This document shows, piece by piece, positions 54,311-63,381 of a stretch of DNA of 64,000 bases (within the stretch, counting starts at the first letter, position 1; each line of letters opens with the position of its first letter). Source of the DNA: JBKEDF01 sp047975325 (GTDB lineage: Bacteria; Pseudomonadota; Alphaproteobacteria; Rhodobacterales; Rhodobacteraceae). A model generated the notes under the pieces. That model saw only the letters and a program-made list of their open reading frames with translations, was not told the DNA's origin and made no database searches. Position numbers and translations under genes: made by a program. The stretch lies in NCBI GenBank assembly GCA_047975325.1, contig JBKEDF010000075.1:1-64000 (forward strand). The letters run 5' to 3'.

Positions 54311-55324
54311 TCAGTTATCCGCAAGTTCGCGCCATTTGGCCGCAACCGCCGCGGCCTCCTCGCCCTTGCCCCGCGACGCCATGTCATCCACCCAATCCTG
54401 CAGAAGGTCAGGGGTTTTTGCCTGCCATTCGGCAGTCATTTCGGGCGATTGTTCAATGATGGTGGCCCCTGCAGCAACAAGCCGTTCGCCCGCCGCCGCT
54501 TCGGCCTCGTCAATCAGTTCGACATATCTGGCCTGGGCGATTTCGGCTTCCTCAAGGAAAATCGTCTGGATATCCTCGGGCAGCTTGTTCCATGTCCGTT
54601 CGCTGATCACGACAAGATGGCCCGCCATCGACAATGAGGGTCCGCAGTTGATCGGGCTGACCTCATTCAGGCGAAACGCCTCGACATTGCCCAGATTGAG
54701 GAAGGAATAGTCAAGCGCATCGCGCGACAGCGATTCATAAAGATCGCCGGTGCCAACCGTAACAGGCACCGCGCCCACTGCCGACATCATCTTGGGAATA
54801 TCTGCACCAAAGGTACGGATTTTCTTGTTGGCAAGGCCGTCCAGCGATTTGCAGGCATCCGTCTTGCCGGTCATGAAATAGGACCCCAGCGGCTGGTGGA
54901 AAAAGCGCCGCACGCCAAGGTTTTTCAGCTCTTCTGCAAAGACCGGCAGTTCCTTGTAGGAATATTGCGCAATATCGATCGCCTCGCCCGGGCTGTCAAA
55001 GACGAAGGGAATTTGCATGGCACGGGCATAAAGCAGCTGATCGGCATAATAGCCCGGCACGATCGCCGCCATATCCACCGCACCGCGCGCCGCAAGGGCC
55101 AGCAGTTCATCCCCCTTGCCCAGACCACCGGAATAGACGGTATTGATCGCAACACGACCCTCGCTTCGCGTCTGTACCGCCTCGACGAATTCCCGTTCAA
55201 CCGCCAGATAGGGGCTGTCGCTCAGGTAATGACCATATGTCATCCGGAATTCCTGCGCCTGCGCCGCGCCAAAGGCTGTCGCGGCCAGCGCAATGCCGCC
55301 AAACAGCGCCTTGCTGAAAATCAT
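54311..55324 (-). CDS. TRAP transporter solute-binding protein (DctP family, second system)
   Basis: A 337-residue periplasmic binding protein with a Sec signal (IFSKALFGGIALAATAFGAAQA). DctP features are FRMTYGHYLSDSPY at the mature start and DGLANKKIRTFGADIPKM, with the ligand-binding arginine. It defines the substrate of this TRAP system, probably a carboxylate fed to the enzymes of the neighbouring catabolic island. An ACTGT-GA-ACAGT palindrome lies 96 bases upstream of the start. Confidence 0.92.
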   Translation of the reverse strand: MIFSKALFGGIALAATAFGAAQAQEFRMTYGHYLSDSPYLAVEREFVEAVQTRSEGRVAINTVYSGGLGKGDELLALAARGAVDMAAIVPGYYADQLLYARAMQIPFVFDSPGEAIDIAQYSYKELPVFAEELKNLGVRRFFHQPLGSYFMTGKTDACKSLDGLANKKIRTFGADIPKMMSAVGAVPVTVGTGDLYESLSRDALDYSFLNLGNVEAFRLNEVSPINCGPSLSMAGHLVVISERTWNKLPEDIQTIFLEEAEIAQARYVELIDEAEAAAGERLVAAGATIIEQSPEMTAEWQAKTPDLLQDWVDDMASRGKGEEAAAVAAKWRELADN

Positions 55325-55419
55325 GATTCACTCCCTGTAATATTGTCATTATGGCCTTGCCGTGACGGCAAGCCCCACACATTGTCTTCGGAAAAGGAAA
55401 TACTGTCCAACCCCGAAAA

Positions 55420-55431
55420 ACTGTGAACAGT
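55420..55431. promoter_or_regulatory. Probable GntR operator before the TRAP operon
   Basis: ACTGTGAACAGT is a 12-base palindrome between the deacetylase stop and the dctP start. It is followed by CTGCATGTA, and the site at 63267-63278 (CCTGTCAACAGT, then CTACGAATA) matches it closely. A half-site ACTGT also lies upstream in both places. It is probably bound by the GntR protein encoded from 63382. Confidence 0.65.
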
Positions 55432-55473
55432 CTGCATGTATGGTTTTGTCTGTCAATGCCGGTCAGGACCTGA

Positions 55474-56367
55474 TTATGCACCCGCAACAACACCCTTCGG
55501 CAGTGAACGGATATGGTCGGATACACCACCGACAGTCGTAACCCAGATATCGCTGCGATGTTGCAGAATATGGGCCAGGGCCCGGCGCAACGCCCGCAAA
55601 CGATAGGGCTGCCCCATGATGAAGGGATGGGTGACAATCGTGCAGACCAGCGGATATTTCCGTGATTGCAGCAGCATTTCGTCGAAATGGTCAACGATCA
55701 TCCGTTCAAATGACATCGCGCTTTCCTGCCGGAACACCATGCTGGGGGAATCATTGATTTCAACGGAATAGGGCACGGACAGGATCGGGCCGGATCTGGT
55801 CCGCATCCAGACCGGTTGATCATCCAGTGGCCAGTCCAGCATGAATTCATACCCCGCTTCGCGAAGCAGATCGAGCGTCACCTCGCTCTGGGCGAAATAG
55901 GGGCCCATCCAGCCCTTGGGTGCCCGGCCGGAAACTGCGCGGATCTCCTCCGTCACTTGTGCAATGAGCCTGCGTTCATCCTCCTCCGAAAGCCCATCCT
56001 GCCGTTCGCCATTAGTGCGGCCATGGCCGATGATTTCATCCCCTCGGGCCTTGATCTGTTCAAGGATCTGCGGGCAGTCGCGCAGCAGGATCGAATTGCA
56101 GTTATGCGAGGCCGGCAGGCCAAGTTCATCCATCAGGTCAAACAGGTACCATTGCCCGACCCGGTTCCCATAATCCCGCCAGGCATAGTTGCGATGGGTC
56201 TGCGGGGCATTCAGCACGGCGCTATCGCTGCCCAGCCCGTCACGATAGCTGAAAACCTCAAGATTGTTACAGATGCACAGGGCCAACCGCTTGCCTCCGG
56301 GCCAGTCATATGTCGGACGGGCGGGCAGGGGGCTGTATTCATATCGGTCGTGACGGTGCAGTTCCAT
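55474..56367 (-). CDS. PuuE/imidase-type polysaccharide deacetylase family hydrolase
   Basis: A 297-residue protein of the polysaccharide deacetylase (NodB) fold, closest in character to PuuE allantoinases and cyclic imide hydrolases, which open amide rings rather than deacetylate glycans. Supporting segments are YDWPGGKRLALCICNNLE near the start, GHGRTNGERQDGLSEEDE with the usual histidine, and CTIVTHPFIMGQPYRLRAL near the end. I chose the ATG at 56367, which has GGAAGGA seven bases upstream. There is no signal peptide, consistent with a cytoplasmic small-molecule hydrolase. It stands between the asparaginase and TRAP genes. Confidence 0.84.
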   Translation of the reverse strand: MELHRHDRYEYSPLPARPTYDWPGGKRLALCICNNLEVFSYRDGLGSDSAVLNAPQTHRNYAWRDYGNRVGQWYLFDLMDELGLPASHNCNSILLRDCPQILEQIKARGDEIIGHGRTNGERQDGLSEEDERRLIAQVTEEIRAVSGRAPKGWMGPYFAQSEVTLDLLREAGYEFMLDWPLDDQPVWMRTRSGPILSVPYSVEINDSPSMVFRQESAMSFERMIVDHFDEMLLQSRKYPLVCTIVTHPFIMGQPYRLRALRRALAHILQHRSDIWVTTVGGVSDHIRSLPKGVVAGA

Positions 56368-56445
56368 CTTGTCCTTCCCCAAGCAGGATTTCCAAAAGGT
56401 GGGTACCGATTTTCGGATAAAGATCCTGTAAAAGCAAATAAACCC

Positions 56446-56483
56446 AAGCAGGTATTCGCGGGTAACGCCGCGAATACCTGCTT
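56446..56483 (-). terminator. Perfect 16-base inverted repeat at the asparaginase stop
   Basis: AAGCAGGTATTCGCGG and its exact complement CCGCGAATACCTGCTT flank a six-base loop. Read on the minus strand it starts inside the asparaginase stop codon and is followed by GGGTTTATTTGCTTTT, so it can work as a terminator or attenuator between the enzyme operon and the deacetylase gene. The arms are longer and less GC-rich than in the other hairpins here. Confidence 0.65.
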
Positions 56484-57477
56484 AGTAGCGGTCAAAACAG
56501 TCTTGCACGAAATCAACCGACGCGTCATGTGCAAGCGCCAGCATCAGCAGGATACGCGCCTTGTGCGGGCTCAGATCACCCCCGGCAACCCAACCCTGTT
56601 GCCGCAACCATCCGCGGCGCGATACCCGGCCGGAGCCGACACGCGACGCCTGCACCACCACCGCACCCGCCTCTGCCGCCTGTACCAGGGCGCGACGTTC
56701 CAGCGGGCTGCAAAGCCCCGGCGCAAACCCCGCCGAAACAAGGCCACGCGCACCGGCCGCCAATGCCGCATTCACCATTACCTCATCCGCCCCGGCATGG
56801 GCATAAAGAATATCCACCCGCGGCAAGCTTGTTTCTCCTGTCACACGAAACGGGGTGGCGGCGGTATGGGGGCGTTCGGGCCTGCGCGAATAGATCACCC
56901 CATCGGGGTCAACCGTACCCATGGGGCCGAATGCCCCTGAATGGAATGCATGCAAACGGTAGGTGGACCCTTTTGCAGCCTCGCGCGCGGCATGGATTTC
57001 ATCATTCAGCACGATCAGGACCCCACGACCCGCACTTTGCGGATGGCCTGCAGCCCGCAGCGCAGCAATCGCATTTGCAACCGCATCGGTGCCGATCGTG
57101 TTAAGCGGCCTTTGCGCCCCGACCAGAACCACCGGCTGCGAAGATTTCAGCGTCAGGTTCAGGAAATAGGCGGTTTCCTCCAGCGTCGCGGTTCCATGCA
57201 GGATCACCACGCCACTGATGGCAGGGTCATCGCTCAACACCGTCTCGATCACCGCGGCCAGTCGCAACCAGTCCTGCGGGCCAATGGCGCTGGAGCTGAC
57301 CTCCCGAAAGGGCACGGGCACCAGATCGGCATGATCCGAAAGCTGCGGGATGCGGGCAATTATCTGATCAACCGAAAGTTTCTGCCCCGTCTCGGGGTAA
57401 TCGACGTAATCGGTTTCGCTGGCCGCAAGGGAGGAAATCGTACCCCCGGTGCCGATGATTGCAATGCGCGGGCGCAT
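56482..57477 (-). CDS. Asparaginase-family amidohydrolase with an altered active site
   Basis: A 331-residue protein of the type I/II L-asparaginase family. The first nucleophile motif is intact (GTGGTIS, Thr13 being the likely nucleophile). The second motif, normally HGTDT, reads HGTAT at residues 94-98, so the catalytic aspartate is replaced by Ala97. The lysine region REAAKGST is kept. It may hydrolyse a related amide or use a shifted mechanism. The start overlaps the stop of the upstream amidohydrolase by one base (TGATG). Confidence 0.85.
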   Translation of the reverse strand: MRPRIAIIGTGGTISSLAASETDYVDYPETGQKLSVDQIIARIPQLSDHADLVPVPFREVSSSAIGPQDWLRLAAVIETVLSDDPAISGVVILHGTATLEETAYFLNLTLKSSQPVVLVGAQRPLNTIGTDAVANAIAALRAAGHPQSAGRGVLIVLNDEIHAAREAAKGSTYRLHAFHSGAFGPMGTVDPDGVIYSRRPERPHTAATPFRVTGETSLPRVDILYAHAGADEVMVNAALAAGARGLVSAGFAPGLCSPLERRALVQAAEAGAVVVQASRVGSGRVSRRGWLRQQGWVAGGDLSPHKARILLMLALAHDASVDFVQDCFDRY

Positions 57478-58871
57478 CAGCCCCGTTCCAGTTTTCGGTG
57501 TTGATAACGCCCGATGCCACGCGCGGCATCAACCAGGATACCATCCTCGACAACCGCCTGCCCACGCACAAGGCTGTGCCGTACGGCCCCCTTGAACTGC
57601 TTGCCTTCATAAATCGAATAGCCTGCGGATGACATCACATCTTCACGCCGCAACACCCATTCGGCGTCCAGATCAACCAGGGCCAGATCGGCATCAAAGC
57701 CCGGCGCGATCCGGCCCTTGGAACCAAGCCCCATCAACCGCGCCGGATTTTCCGCCAGCAAGGCCGTGATACGTTCCAGCGGGATCCCGCGCTCATGATA
57801 TCCCTCAGTCAACATCACCGGCAGCAATGTCTCCATCCCCGGACAACCGGGCGCTGCCTTCCAGATGCCCCCTTCCTTGGAACTGGCATCGCGATGCACG
57901 TGATCGGTCGCCACCGTATCGATGCTGCCATCCGCAACCGCCCGCCAAAGGGCCTCACGATCAGCCGCATGGCGCAGGGGCGGGTTGATCTTGCCCATAT
58001 CGCCACCCTGCCATGACACATCATGGGTCAGGTAATGCGGGCAGGTTTCCAGATGCACCACATCACCCGCCGCGCGCCGGGCAAGGGCCGCCTCAAGGGC
58101 CGCCGCCGACGAGGTATGCACCACATAGACCGGCGCGCCCGCCCGGTTGGCCAGCAAGGCCGCGCGCTGTACCGCATCCGCCTCTACATAACCGGGCCGG
58201 GATGCATCCCAGGCGGCAAGCCCGCCCTTGCCATCCGGATCGCGTTCCATTTCGCGTTTGCGCAACACCCAGGCCACCTCGATATTCTCGGGATGCGGCG
58301 CAACCATGCCGCCATGCGCCGCCGCAGCCTCGGCCAGCCGAAAAAGAAACCCGTCATCGATATCCGGCAGCCCAAGCCGCGCGCCCTCGCCACCCCGGTT
58401 GTTCATGAAGATTTTCAGGCTGGGGGCGCCATAGCGGGTAATATAATCGGGAACACCGCGCAGCTGGTCCTCGGTCGAGATGATGAAATGATAACCAAAA
58501 TCAATCCGGGCACCGGCTTCGGTAACCGCGACCACCTCATCAAAAACCTCCTCATAGAGGCCGGTCCCCATAAGATAGGGTATCATGCAGGTCACACCCC
58601 CCCTTGCAGCGGCAGCCGTTTCACGATCGGCGTCTTCCGGCACGCGCGGGCGTGAAATATCCTTGCCATGGCCAAGATGAAGATGCGCGTCGATAACACC
58701 CGGCAGGATCACCAGCCCCGTTGCATCAAGCCTTCGCCTGGCATTGCCCCCCGCACCGGGTGCCAGGACCGCCACAATCTTGCCGGCAGCCACCGCGATA
58801 TCACAGGCGGCGCGCCCCCGGCCAGGCAGCACGGCTTCGCCGCCCTCTATCAGCAGGTCAATTTCCGTCAT
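57477..58871 (-). CDS. Dihydroorotase/hydantoinase-type cyclic amidohydrolase
   Basis: A 464-residue amidohydrolase of the dihydroorotase/allantoinase/dihydropyrimidinase group. Metal ligands are visible: HLHLGHG (HxH), the probable carboxylated lysine in SLKIFMN, histidines in APHPEN and VVHTSS, and the aspartate in VATDHVH. It should open a cyclic amide or ureide ring. Length and the C-terminal YEGKQFKGAVRHSLVRG segment fit hydantoinase/allantoinase rather than the shorter bacterial PyrC. It overlaps its neighbours on both sides, so it is co-translated with the PrpD-like and asparaginase genes. Confidence 0.89.
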   Translation of the reverse strand: MTEIDLLIEGGEAVLPGRGRAACDIAVAAGKIVAVLAPGAGGNARRRLDATGLVILPGVIDAHLHLGHGKDISRPRVPEDADRETAAAARGGVTCMIPYLMGTGLYEEVFDEVVAVTEAGARIDFGYHFIISTEDQLRGVPDYITRYGAPSLKIFMNNRGGEGARLGLPDIDDGFLFRLAEAAAAHGGMVAPHPENIEVAWVLRKREMERDPDGKGGLAAWDASRPGYVEADAVQRAALLANRAGAPVYVVHTSSAAALEAALARRAAGDVVHLETCPHYLTHDVSWQGGDMGKINPPLRHAADREALWRAVADGSIDTVATDHVHRDASSKEGGIWKAAPGCPGMETLLPVMLTEGYHERGIPLERITALLAENPARLMGLGSKGRIAPGFDADLALVDLDAEWVLRREDVMSSAGYSIYEGKQFKGAVRHSLVRGQAVVEDGILVDAARGIGRYQHRKLERG

Positions 58872-60243
58872 GCAGCTTTCCCCCTATGGCACGTATGGAT
58901 CGGGAAACCCCGCCCAGATCATCCGCCATCGACACAGACATCAGGGCATGATGCAAGGCATCAGCATCCGCAGCATTGGCGACCTGCGCAAGATTGGCAT
59001 CAAATTTCGCGGCAATATCCGACCGGGCCGCCGGGCGTGAGGCATTGCCATAGACGTCGTCAATGCGCTGCTCCAGAACACGCCCGCCCTGCAGGCCAAC
59101 GCGGATCAGCGCCTCGAAACGCGCCGGGAAACGGGCGTTTTCCAATGGAACCCAGCGGCTTTTGGTGGCCAGGGCAAGAACCTCCGGCCCGGCAGGTCGT
59201 TCAAAGCTCTGCAAGGTAATCGCCCCATCCACCAATCGCATGGCAACAGTGATGGGCAGGCTCCACCGTGCTGCATGGCCAACCGCCCGGCACTTTTCCT
59301 GCCAGGGTTCGCAAATGATGGCCGCCGCACCCTGGGGTACCCCGAATTCAATGAATGCCACCTCATCGGGATTTGGGATTCCATCGGCCAGCAGCCCCAT
59401 GGCCTCAACAAACGGGTGCAGATAGTGGCAGCATGGGTGGAACTTGAACGCCGCCTGTTCCAGATGCCAGACCTGCCCCAGATCGGCCAGCATTGCCTCA
59501 AACCGGGTAGTCGCGGCGGCATCGTCGGCAAATATCCGAAACAGGCCAAAACGCCCTTCGATTGCCGTTTCCGGTCCGGTCAGGCCCGCTGCGGCCAAAT
59601 CCGCTGCAATAATCCCGGCATGGGCGGCCCAGCCGGGATGCATGGATTTGACGGTGGAACCATTGGTCAGAAATTCAAATACGCCAGAGGCCTGACTCAG
59701 CGCGATACCAACCGCCGCCATCTGTCCGGCCCGGTCCAGCCCGCGCAATTGCGCGACGACCCCCGCCGCACAAAGCGCACCACCAACCGAGGTGAACTGA
59801 AAACCCTGCGCCTGAAATCCCCCTGCAGCCGCCAGGCCCAGACGGATCATCACCTCATACCACAGGGCATAGCTGCGCAACACCGCAGCACCGGAGGCCC
59901 CTGTCGCCTCACCCGCCGCCAATGCGGCAGCGGCCAGAACCGCACTGCCATGCACGATCGAACCGGTATGGGTGTCGTCATATTCCAGGCTATGGATCAG
60001 CCCGCCATTGATCAGGGCCGCATCGGCGGGCCGTGCCCCCTGCTGCTGCCCAAAGACCGAGGCCGCACCCCCCGTGGCCATCGCCTGCCCATGCCTGCGC
60101 CATGGCGCGCCGATGGCGCTCCCTGCAGCGGCATGGCCGACACCGACAGCATCAGCCAGATGCAACAGCGCAACCTCTTTCGCCCGGTCGGGCAATGGCC
60201 CTGTTTCCGACAGACGGTCAAGGATTGCCCCCAGCAATGTCAT
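58858..60243 (-). CDS. MmgE/PrpD family protein (second copy)
   Basis: A 461-residue MmgE/PrpD protein, clearly divergent from the copy at 51032. It has LEYDDTHTGSIVHGSAVLAAA, the typical D-D-T-H segment of the family active site, and KFHPCCHYLHPFVEAM. Members act as dehydratases, decarboxylases or epimerases of polycarboxylates. It overlaps the amidohydrolase gene by 14 bases and the FAD oxidoreductase by one base. Two different MmgE/PrpD enzymes in one regulon suggests two separate steps, or stereoisomers of one acid. Confidence 0.88.
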   Translation of the reverse strand: MTLLGAILDRLSETGPLPDRAKEVALLHLADAVGVGHAAAGSAIGAPWRRHGQAMATGGAASVFGQQQGARPADAALINGGLIHSLEYDDTHTGSIVHGSAVLAAAALAAGEATGASGAAVLRSYALWYEVMIRLGLAAAGGFQAQGFQFTSVGGALCAAGVVAQLRGLDRAGQMAAVGIALSQASGVFEFLTNGSTVKSMHPGWAAHAGIIAADLAAAGLTGPETAIEGRFGLFRIFADDAAATTRFEAMLADLGQVWHLEQAAFKFHPCCHYLHPFVEAMGLLADGIPNPDEVAFIEFGVPQGAAAIICEPWQEKCRAVGHAARWSLPITVAMRLVDGAITLQSFERPAGPEVLALATKSRWVPLENARFPARFEALIRVGLQGGRVLEQRIDDVYGNASRPAARSDIAAKFDANLAQVANAADADALHHALMSVSMADDLGGVSRSIRAIGGKLHDGN

Positions 60244-61604
60244 CAGGAAAGATCCCGCGCAGCCGCCAATGCCGCAAGCCGCCCAAGGGCCACCGCCGTC
60301 AAAAGCCCGTTACCCGACGCATAGCCCAGCGCACCGGCCCGTCCGCTGATCCCTGCCGCCGCCCCACCGCCGGCATAAAGGCCGGGGATCGTACTCCCAT
60401 CCGCACGGACCACCCGCGCATCGGCATCGACATGCAACCCGCCCTGAGTATGGAACAAGGCAGGCACGACCCGGCAGGAATAAAACGGCCCCCGCAAGGG
60501 CGCGAGGCCATAGGTATTGCGACCGAACCTGTCCGCAACACCTTTTTTCGCCGCTGCATTATATTCGGCCAACGCCGCTTCAGCGGCCTTTCCGTCAAGC
60601 CCCTGCGCCGCTGCCGCCCCGGCCACGGTATCTGCCTTCTTCAAACCGCCATGGGCGTGGAGTTCGGCAAATTCCTCCTCTCCCATGGCAATTTCGAATA
60701 TCCGCTGATCAAAGAGCGCCCAGGCATGGCTGCCCTGCGCCAGAACCACCCGCGCAAATCCGGAATAGCCCAGCGATTCATCGCCAAACCGTTGCCCATC
60801 AGCCCCCAGCAGCACACCGCCCTTTTCGATTGTCGTCCATGACAGCAGCGAACCATGCGGATCGGCCACTGCGGCATAGCCCTGATAGGCGGCCATGTTG
60901 TCCAGCCTGGCACCAAGCGCTTCACCCCAGATGACCGCCTCGCCATCGGAACCCGTGGCCCCGAAATACTGCGCCCTGGCAATCTCGGGACAAAACCGTT
61001 CAACAAGGTCACGGTTGGCCCCGAACCCGTTCAGCGCCAACAATACGGCCCGCGCGGCAATCTCGGTGTCGTCCCCATCCCCGGTATCGACAACGGCCCC
61101 TTTCACGGCATCACCCTCGACAATCAACCGCTTGACGGTATTTCCAACCGCCAGGGGAATATCGCGTGCCTCCACCGCCGCAAGAAGATCGGCAACCAGA
61201 TCCGACCCCCGCCGCGATTCAGGCGCATGCAGGCGCGATACCGAATGGCCGATATGCTTGTATTCCGTGATCAGCCGGATTTTCGCCTGAACCGTATCAA
61301 CCAGCCATTCCACGGTTTCCGCCGATACTTCCGCCATGCGCCGGACAAGCAGCACATCGTCGGTATCCCCGGCGATGCCCATCAGGTCACGGAAATAGGC
61401 CTCCGGATCGTCCTTGATCCCGGCTTCCGCCTGAAAACGACTGCCCGCCGCTGGAACGGAACCCGTGGATAGGGCAGAATTTCCGCCGGGCCGGGCCGTC
61501 TTTTCCACGATTGCAACCGACAATCCGGCATCTGCCGCCGCAATGGCCGCGCAAAGCCCGCAGGCCCCCGCACCAATGACCAGAAGGTCAAGCTCATCCG
61601 TCAT
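60243..61604 (-). CDS. FAD-dependent oxidoreductase (fumarate reductase flavoprotein-like)
   Basis: A 453-residue flavoprotein with the dinucleotide motif GAGACG (residues 11-16) and ARPGGNSALSTGS, where the isoalloxazine ring sits. C-terminal segments HTQGGLHVDADARVV and GLYAGGGAAAGISG are standard for the FAD_binding_2 family (fumarate reductase/succinate dehydrogenase A, 3-ketosteroid dehydrogenase). It is soluble and has no signal. It probably oxidises or reduces a C=C bond next to a carboxylate. It overlaps the PrpD-like gene by one base. Confidence 0.89.
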   Translation of the reverse strand: MTDELDLLVIGAGACGLCAAIAAADAGLSVAIVEKTARPGGNSALSTGSVPAAGSRFQAEAGIKDDPEAYFRDLMGIAGDTDDVLLVRRMAEVSAETVEWLVDTVQAKIRLITEYKHIGHSVSRLHAPESRRGSDLVADLLAAVEARDIPLAVGNTVKRLIVEGDAVKGAVVDTGDGDDTEIAARAVLLALNGFGANRDLVERFCPEIARAQYFGATGSDGEAVIWGEALGARLDNMAAYQGYAAVADPHGSLLSWTTIEKGGVLLGADGQRFGDESLGYSGFARVVLAQGSHAWALFDQRIFEIAMGEEEFAELHAHGGLKKADTVAGAAAAQGLDGKAAEAALAEYNAAAKKGVADRFGRNTYGLAPLRGPFYSCRVVPALFHTQGGLHVDADARVVRADGSTIPGLYAGGGAAAGISGRAGALGYASGNGLLTAVALGRLAALAAARDLS

Positions 61605-61616
61605 GGCCCGCCCCCC

Positions 61617-62297
61617 TCAACCGATAGCACGCAGCGCGGCAAGTGTTGCCCCGGTCGTCATTACATCGGCATATTTCGCCGACATGTCGAACAGGTTCAC
61701 GGCATGCGACGTGGCAGATCGGTCATAGACCGCATCCTCGGGCACGGTAATGCGGAAGTTATAAGCAAACCCGTCAACCACGGAACCGCGCACACATCCC
61801 GATGTGGTGCAGCCCGTTACCACCAGACTGTCAGCACCCGCATCAATCAGATAGCTGGCAAGCGGTGTGCCGAAAAATGCGCTTGGATGCTTTTTGGGCA
61901 AAAGGATATCGCCGGGCTGCGGCGCAATCTCGGGTACGAATTCATAGCCTTTCGCAGCAACCCCCATCAGCGCGGGAACCTTATCGGCCAGCCGACCCTG
62001 ATCAAATTGTTCCTTGGGCGCGACATGGGGATACATCACGGGCCATCCCCTTTCCCGAAAAAGCGCCAGCAGCCGCGAAATATTTGCCACCGCATCCCAA
62101 CCCACCTGCCCGCAGGAGGTGGGAAATTCCTTGATCGACTCCCAGAACGGTTGCGGCGTGGTGCCGACCGTCCTGTATTGCACGTCGATGATCAACAGGG
62201 CCGGACGCTTGCCCAGACCGGTCGGCTTGCCAAATCCTGCCGCGGCATAGGCGCGCTGTTCCTCTTCCCCGACAACATCATCCCAGATGCGTTTCAT
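61617..62297 (-). CDS. Isochorismatase-family amidohydrolase
   Basis: A 226-residue cysteine hydrolase. The catalytic triad is visible as Asp38 in LLIIDVQ, a lysine in LPKKHPSAF (about 135-136) and Cys168 in TGCTTSGCVR. The region SGCVRGSVVDGFAYNF and the ending ATSHAVNLFDMSAKYADV place it with N-carbamoylsarcosine amidase and maleamate amidase (NicF) rather than true isochorismatases. It should release ammonia, with or without CO2, from an N-carbamoyl or half-amide acid. I chose the ATG at 62297, with GAGGGGTGG upstream. Confidence 0.88.
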   Translation of the reverse strand: MKRIWDDVVGEEEQRAYAAAGFGKPTGLGKRPALLIIDVQYRTVGTTPQPFWESIKEFPTSCGQVGWDAVANISRLLALFRERGWPVMYPHVAPKEQFDQGRLADKVPALMGVAAKGYEFVPEIAPQPGDILLPKKHPSAFFGTPLASYLIDAGADSLVVTGCTTSGCVRGSVVDGFAYNFRITVPEDAVYDRSATSHAVNLFDMSAKYADVMTTGATLAALRAIG

Positions 62298-62314
62298 GTT
62301 CCACCCCTCTGCCT

Positions 62315-63184
62315 TCAGCTTTCGTGTTTGTAGGTCACTTCCAACCCGTCCCAATGCGGTTTGGCCACGGCCTGTTGACGTTCCTCGAATGAGGCAAGCA
62401 GATGCGCGACCCGTTCCAGATTGCCATCTTCCTTCAGGGCCTGCAGCACCTCCCGCGAGGCACGAAGGGCGGCCTGCAGGGCAGCATTGGCATAAAGAAC
62501 CAGGGAGAACCCGTTTTCCGCAAACACCTCGCGTCCGGGGTCAGGGGTCTTGCCACCAAAGACGATATTGGCCACCTGCGGCACTGAAAGCTCTTTTCCG
62601 ATACGGGCAAGTTCCTCAAAACTCCGCGGCGCCTCGACAAAGGTCATATCCGCCCCGGCCTCGATATAAGCCTGCGCGCGGTCAATCGCTGCATCAAGCC
62701 CCTCCGAGGCGCGGGCATCGGTGCGGGCAATGATCTGCACCTTCTGATCATGGCGTGCGTCTACCGCCGCCTTGATCTTCTGGACCATTTCATCGACGCC
62801 TATCACGCCCTTGCCGTTGAAATGGCCACAACGCTTGGGAAAGATCTGATCCTCGATCTGCAATCCCGACGCGCCCGCGCGTTCCAGGATCCTCACGGTC
62901 CGCACCATGTTGACGGCATTGCCAAAGCCGGTATCGGCATCGACGATGATCGGCAGTTCCACTGCATCGGCCATGCTGGAAACGACCTGCGCCACCTCCG
63001 TCAATGTCGTCAGCCCGATATCCGGTGCCCCCAATGACATATTGGCAATCCCCGCGCCGGTGGCATAGACCACCTCATAGCCCAGATCCTCGATCACCCG
63101 CGCGAACAGCGCATTCGCCGCACCCGGCGCGGTCACCGCGCTCCGTGTTGATACAAGCTGCCCAAGTCGTTCGGTCCTGTTCAT
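62315..63184 (-). CDS. Isocitrate lyase/PEP mutase-family C-C lyase
   Basis: A 289-residue alpha/beta-barrel protein. The metal site is DADTGFGN (Asp82, Asp84), and the catalytic loop reads KRCGH at residues 117-121, the form found in lyases (methylisocitrate lyase, 2,3-dimethylmalate lyase, oxaloacetase) rather than in PEP mutases. It probably cleaves a 2-hydroxy dicarboxylic or tricarboxylic acid. I chose the ATG at 63184; the frame continues upstream to 63235. It is the first gene of the six-gene enzyme operon running to 56482. Confidence 0.88.
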   Translation of the reverse strand: MNRTERLGQLVSTRSAVTAPGAANALFARVIEDLGYEVVYATGAGIANMSLGAPDIGLTTLTEVAQVVSSMADAVELPIIVDADTGFGNAVNMVRTVRILERAGASGLQIEDQIFPKRCGHFNGKGVIGVDEMVQKIKAAVDARHDQKVQIIARTDARASEGLDAAIDRAQAYIEAGADMTFVEAPRSFEELARIGKELSVPQVANIVFGGKTPDPGREVFAENGFSLVLYANAALQAALRASREVLQALKEDGNLERVAHLLASFEERQQAVAKPHWDGLEVTYKHES

Positions 63185-63266
63185 CGGCCCTATTCCGTTT
63201 CGTTCCTGATATGCCTTGCCGAATTGCTGCGGCACTGTAAGTTAAAAGATGATCGGTCAACTGTCT

Positions 63267-63278
63267 CCTGTCAACAGT
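63267..63278. promoter_or_regulatory. Probable GntR operator between divergent operons
   Basis: CCTGTCAACAGT contains the palindrome CTGT-CA-ACAG and lies in the 197-base space between the lyase gene and the divergent GntR gene. A direct repeat of GTCAAC (63255-63260 and 63269-63274) overlaps it. It matches the site at 55420-55431 before the TRAP operon. Confidence 0.65.
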
Positions 63279-63381
63279 CTACGAATATTGATCTGCAAGA
63301 TGTCCGCTTGATAGCTGTTGGCGTTTGTTGATCCGTTCGGTCAATTACGTTAACGCAAGTAAAATCCCGGGAGAAGCCTTC

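Noticed and set aside
56446..56483. Inverted repeat as an attachment site or transposon end
   Set aside because: There is no integrase or transposase, no target-site duplication and no second copy in the window; a transcription-related hairpin is simpler.
55816..56940. Plus-strand open frame of 374 codons
   Set aside because: It spans the deacetylase, the hairpin and the asparaginase in antisense; it has no ribosome site and no domain.
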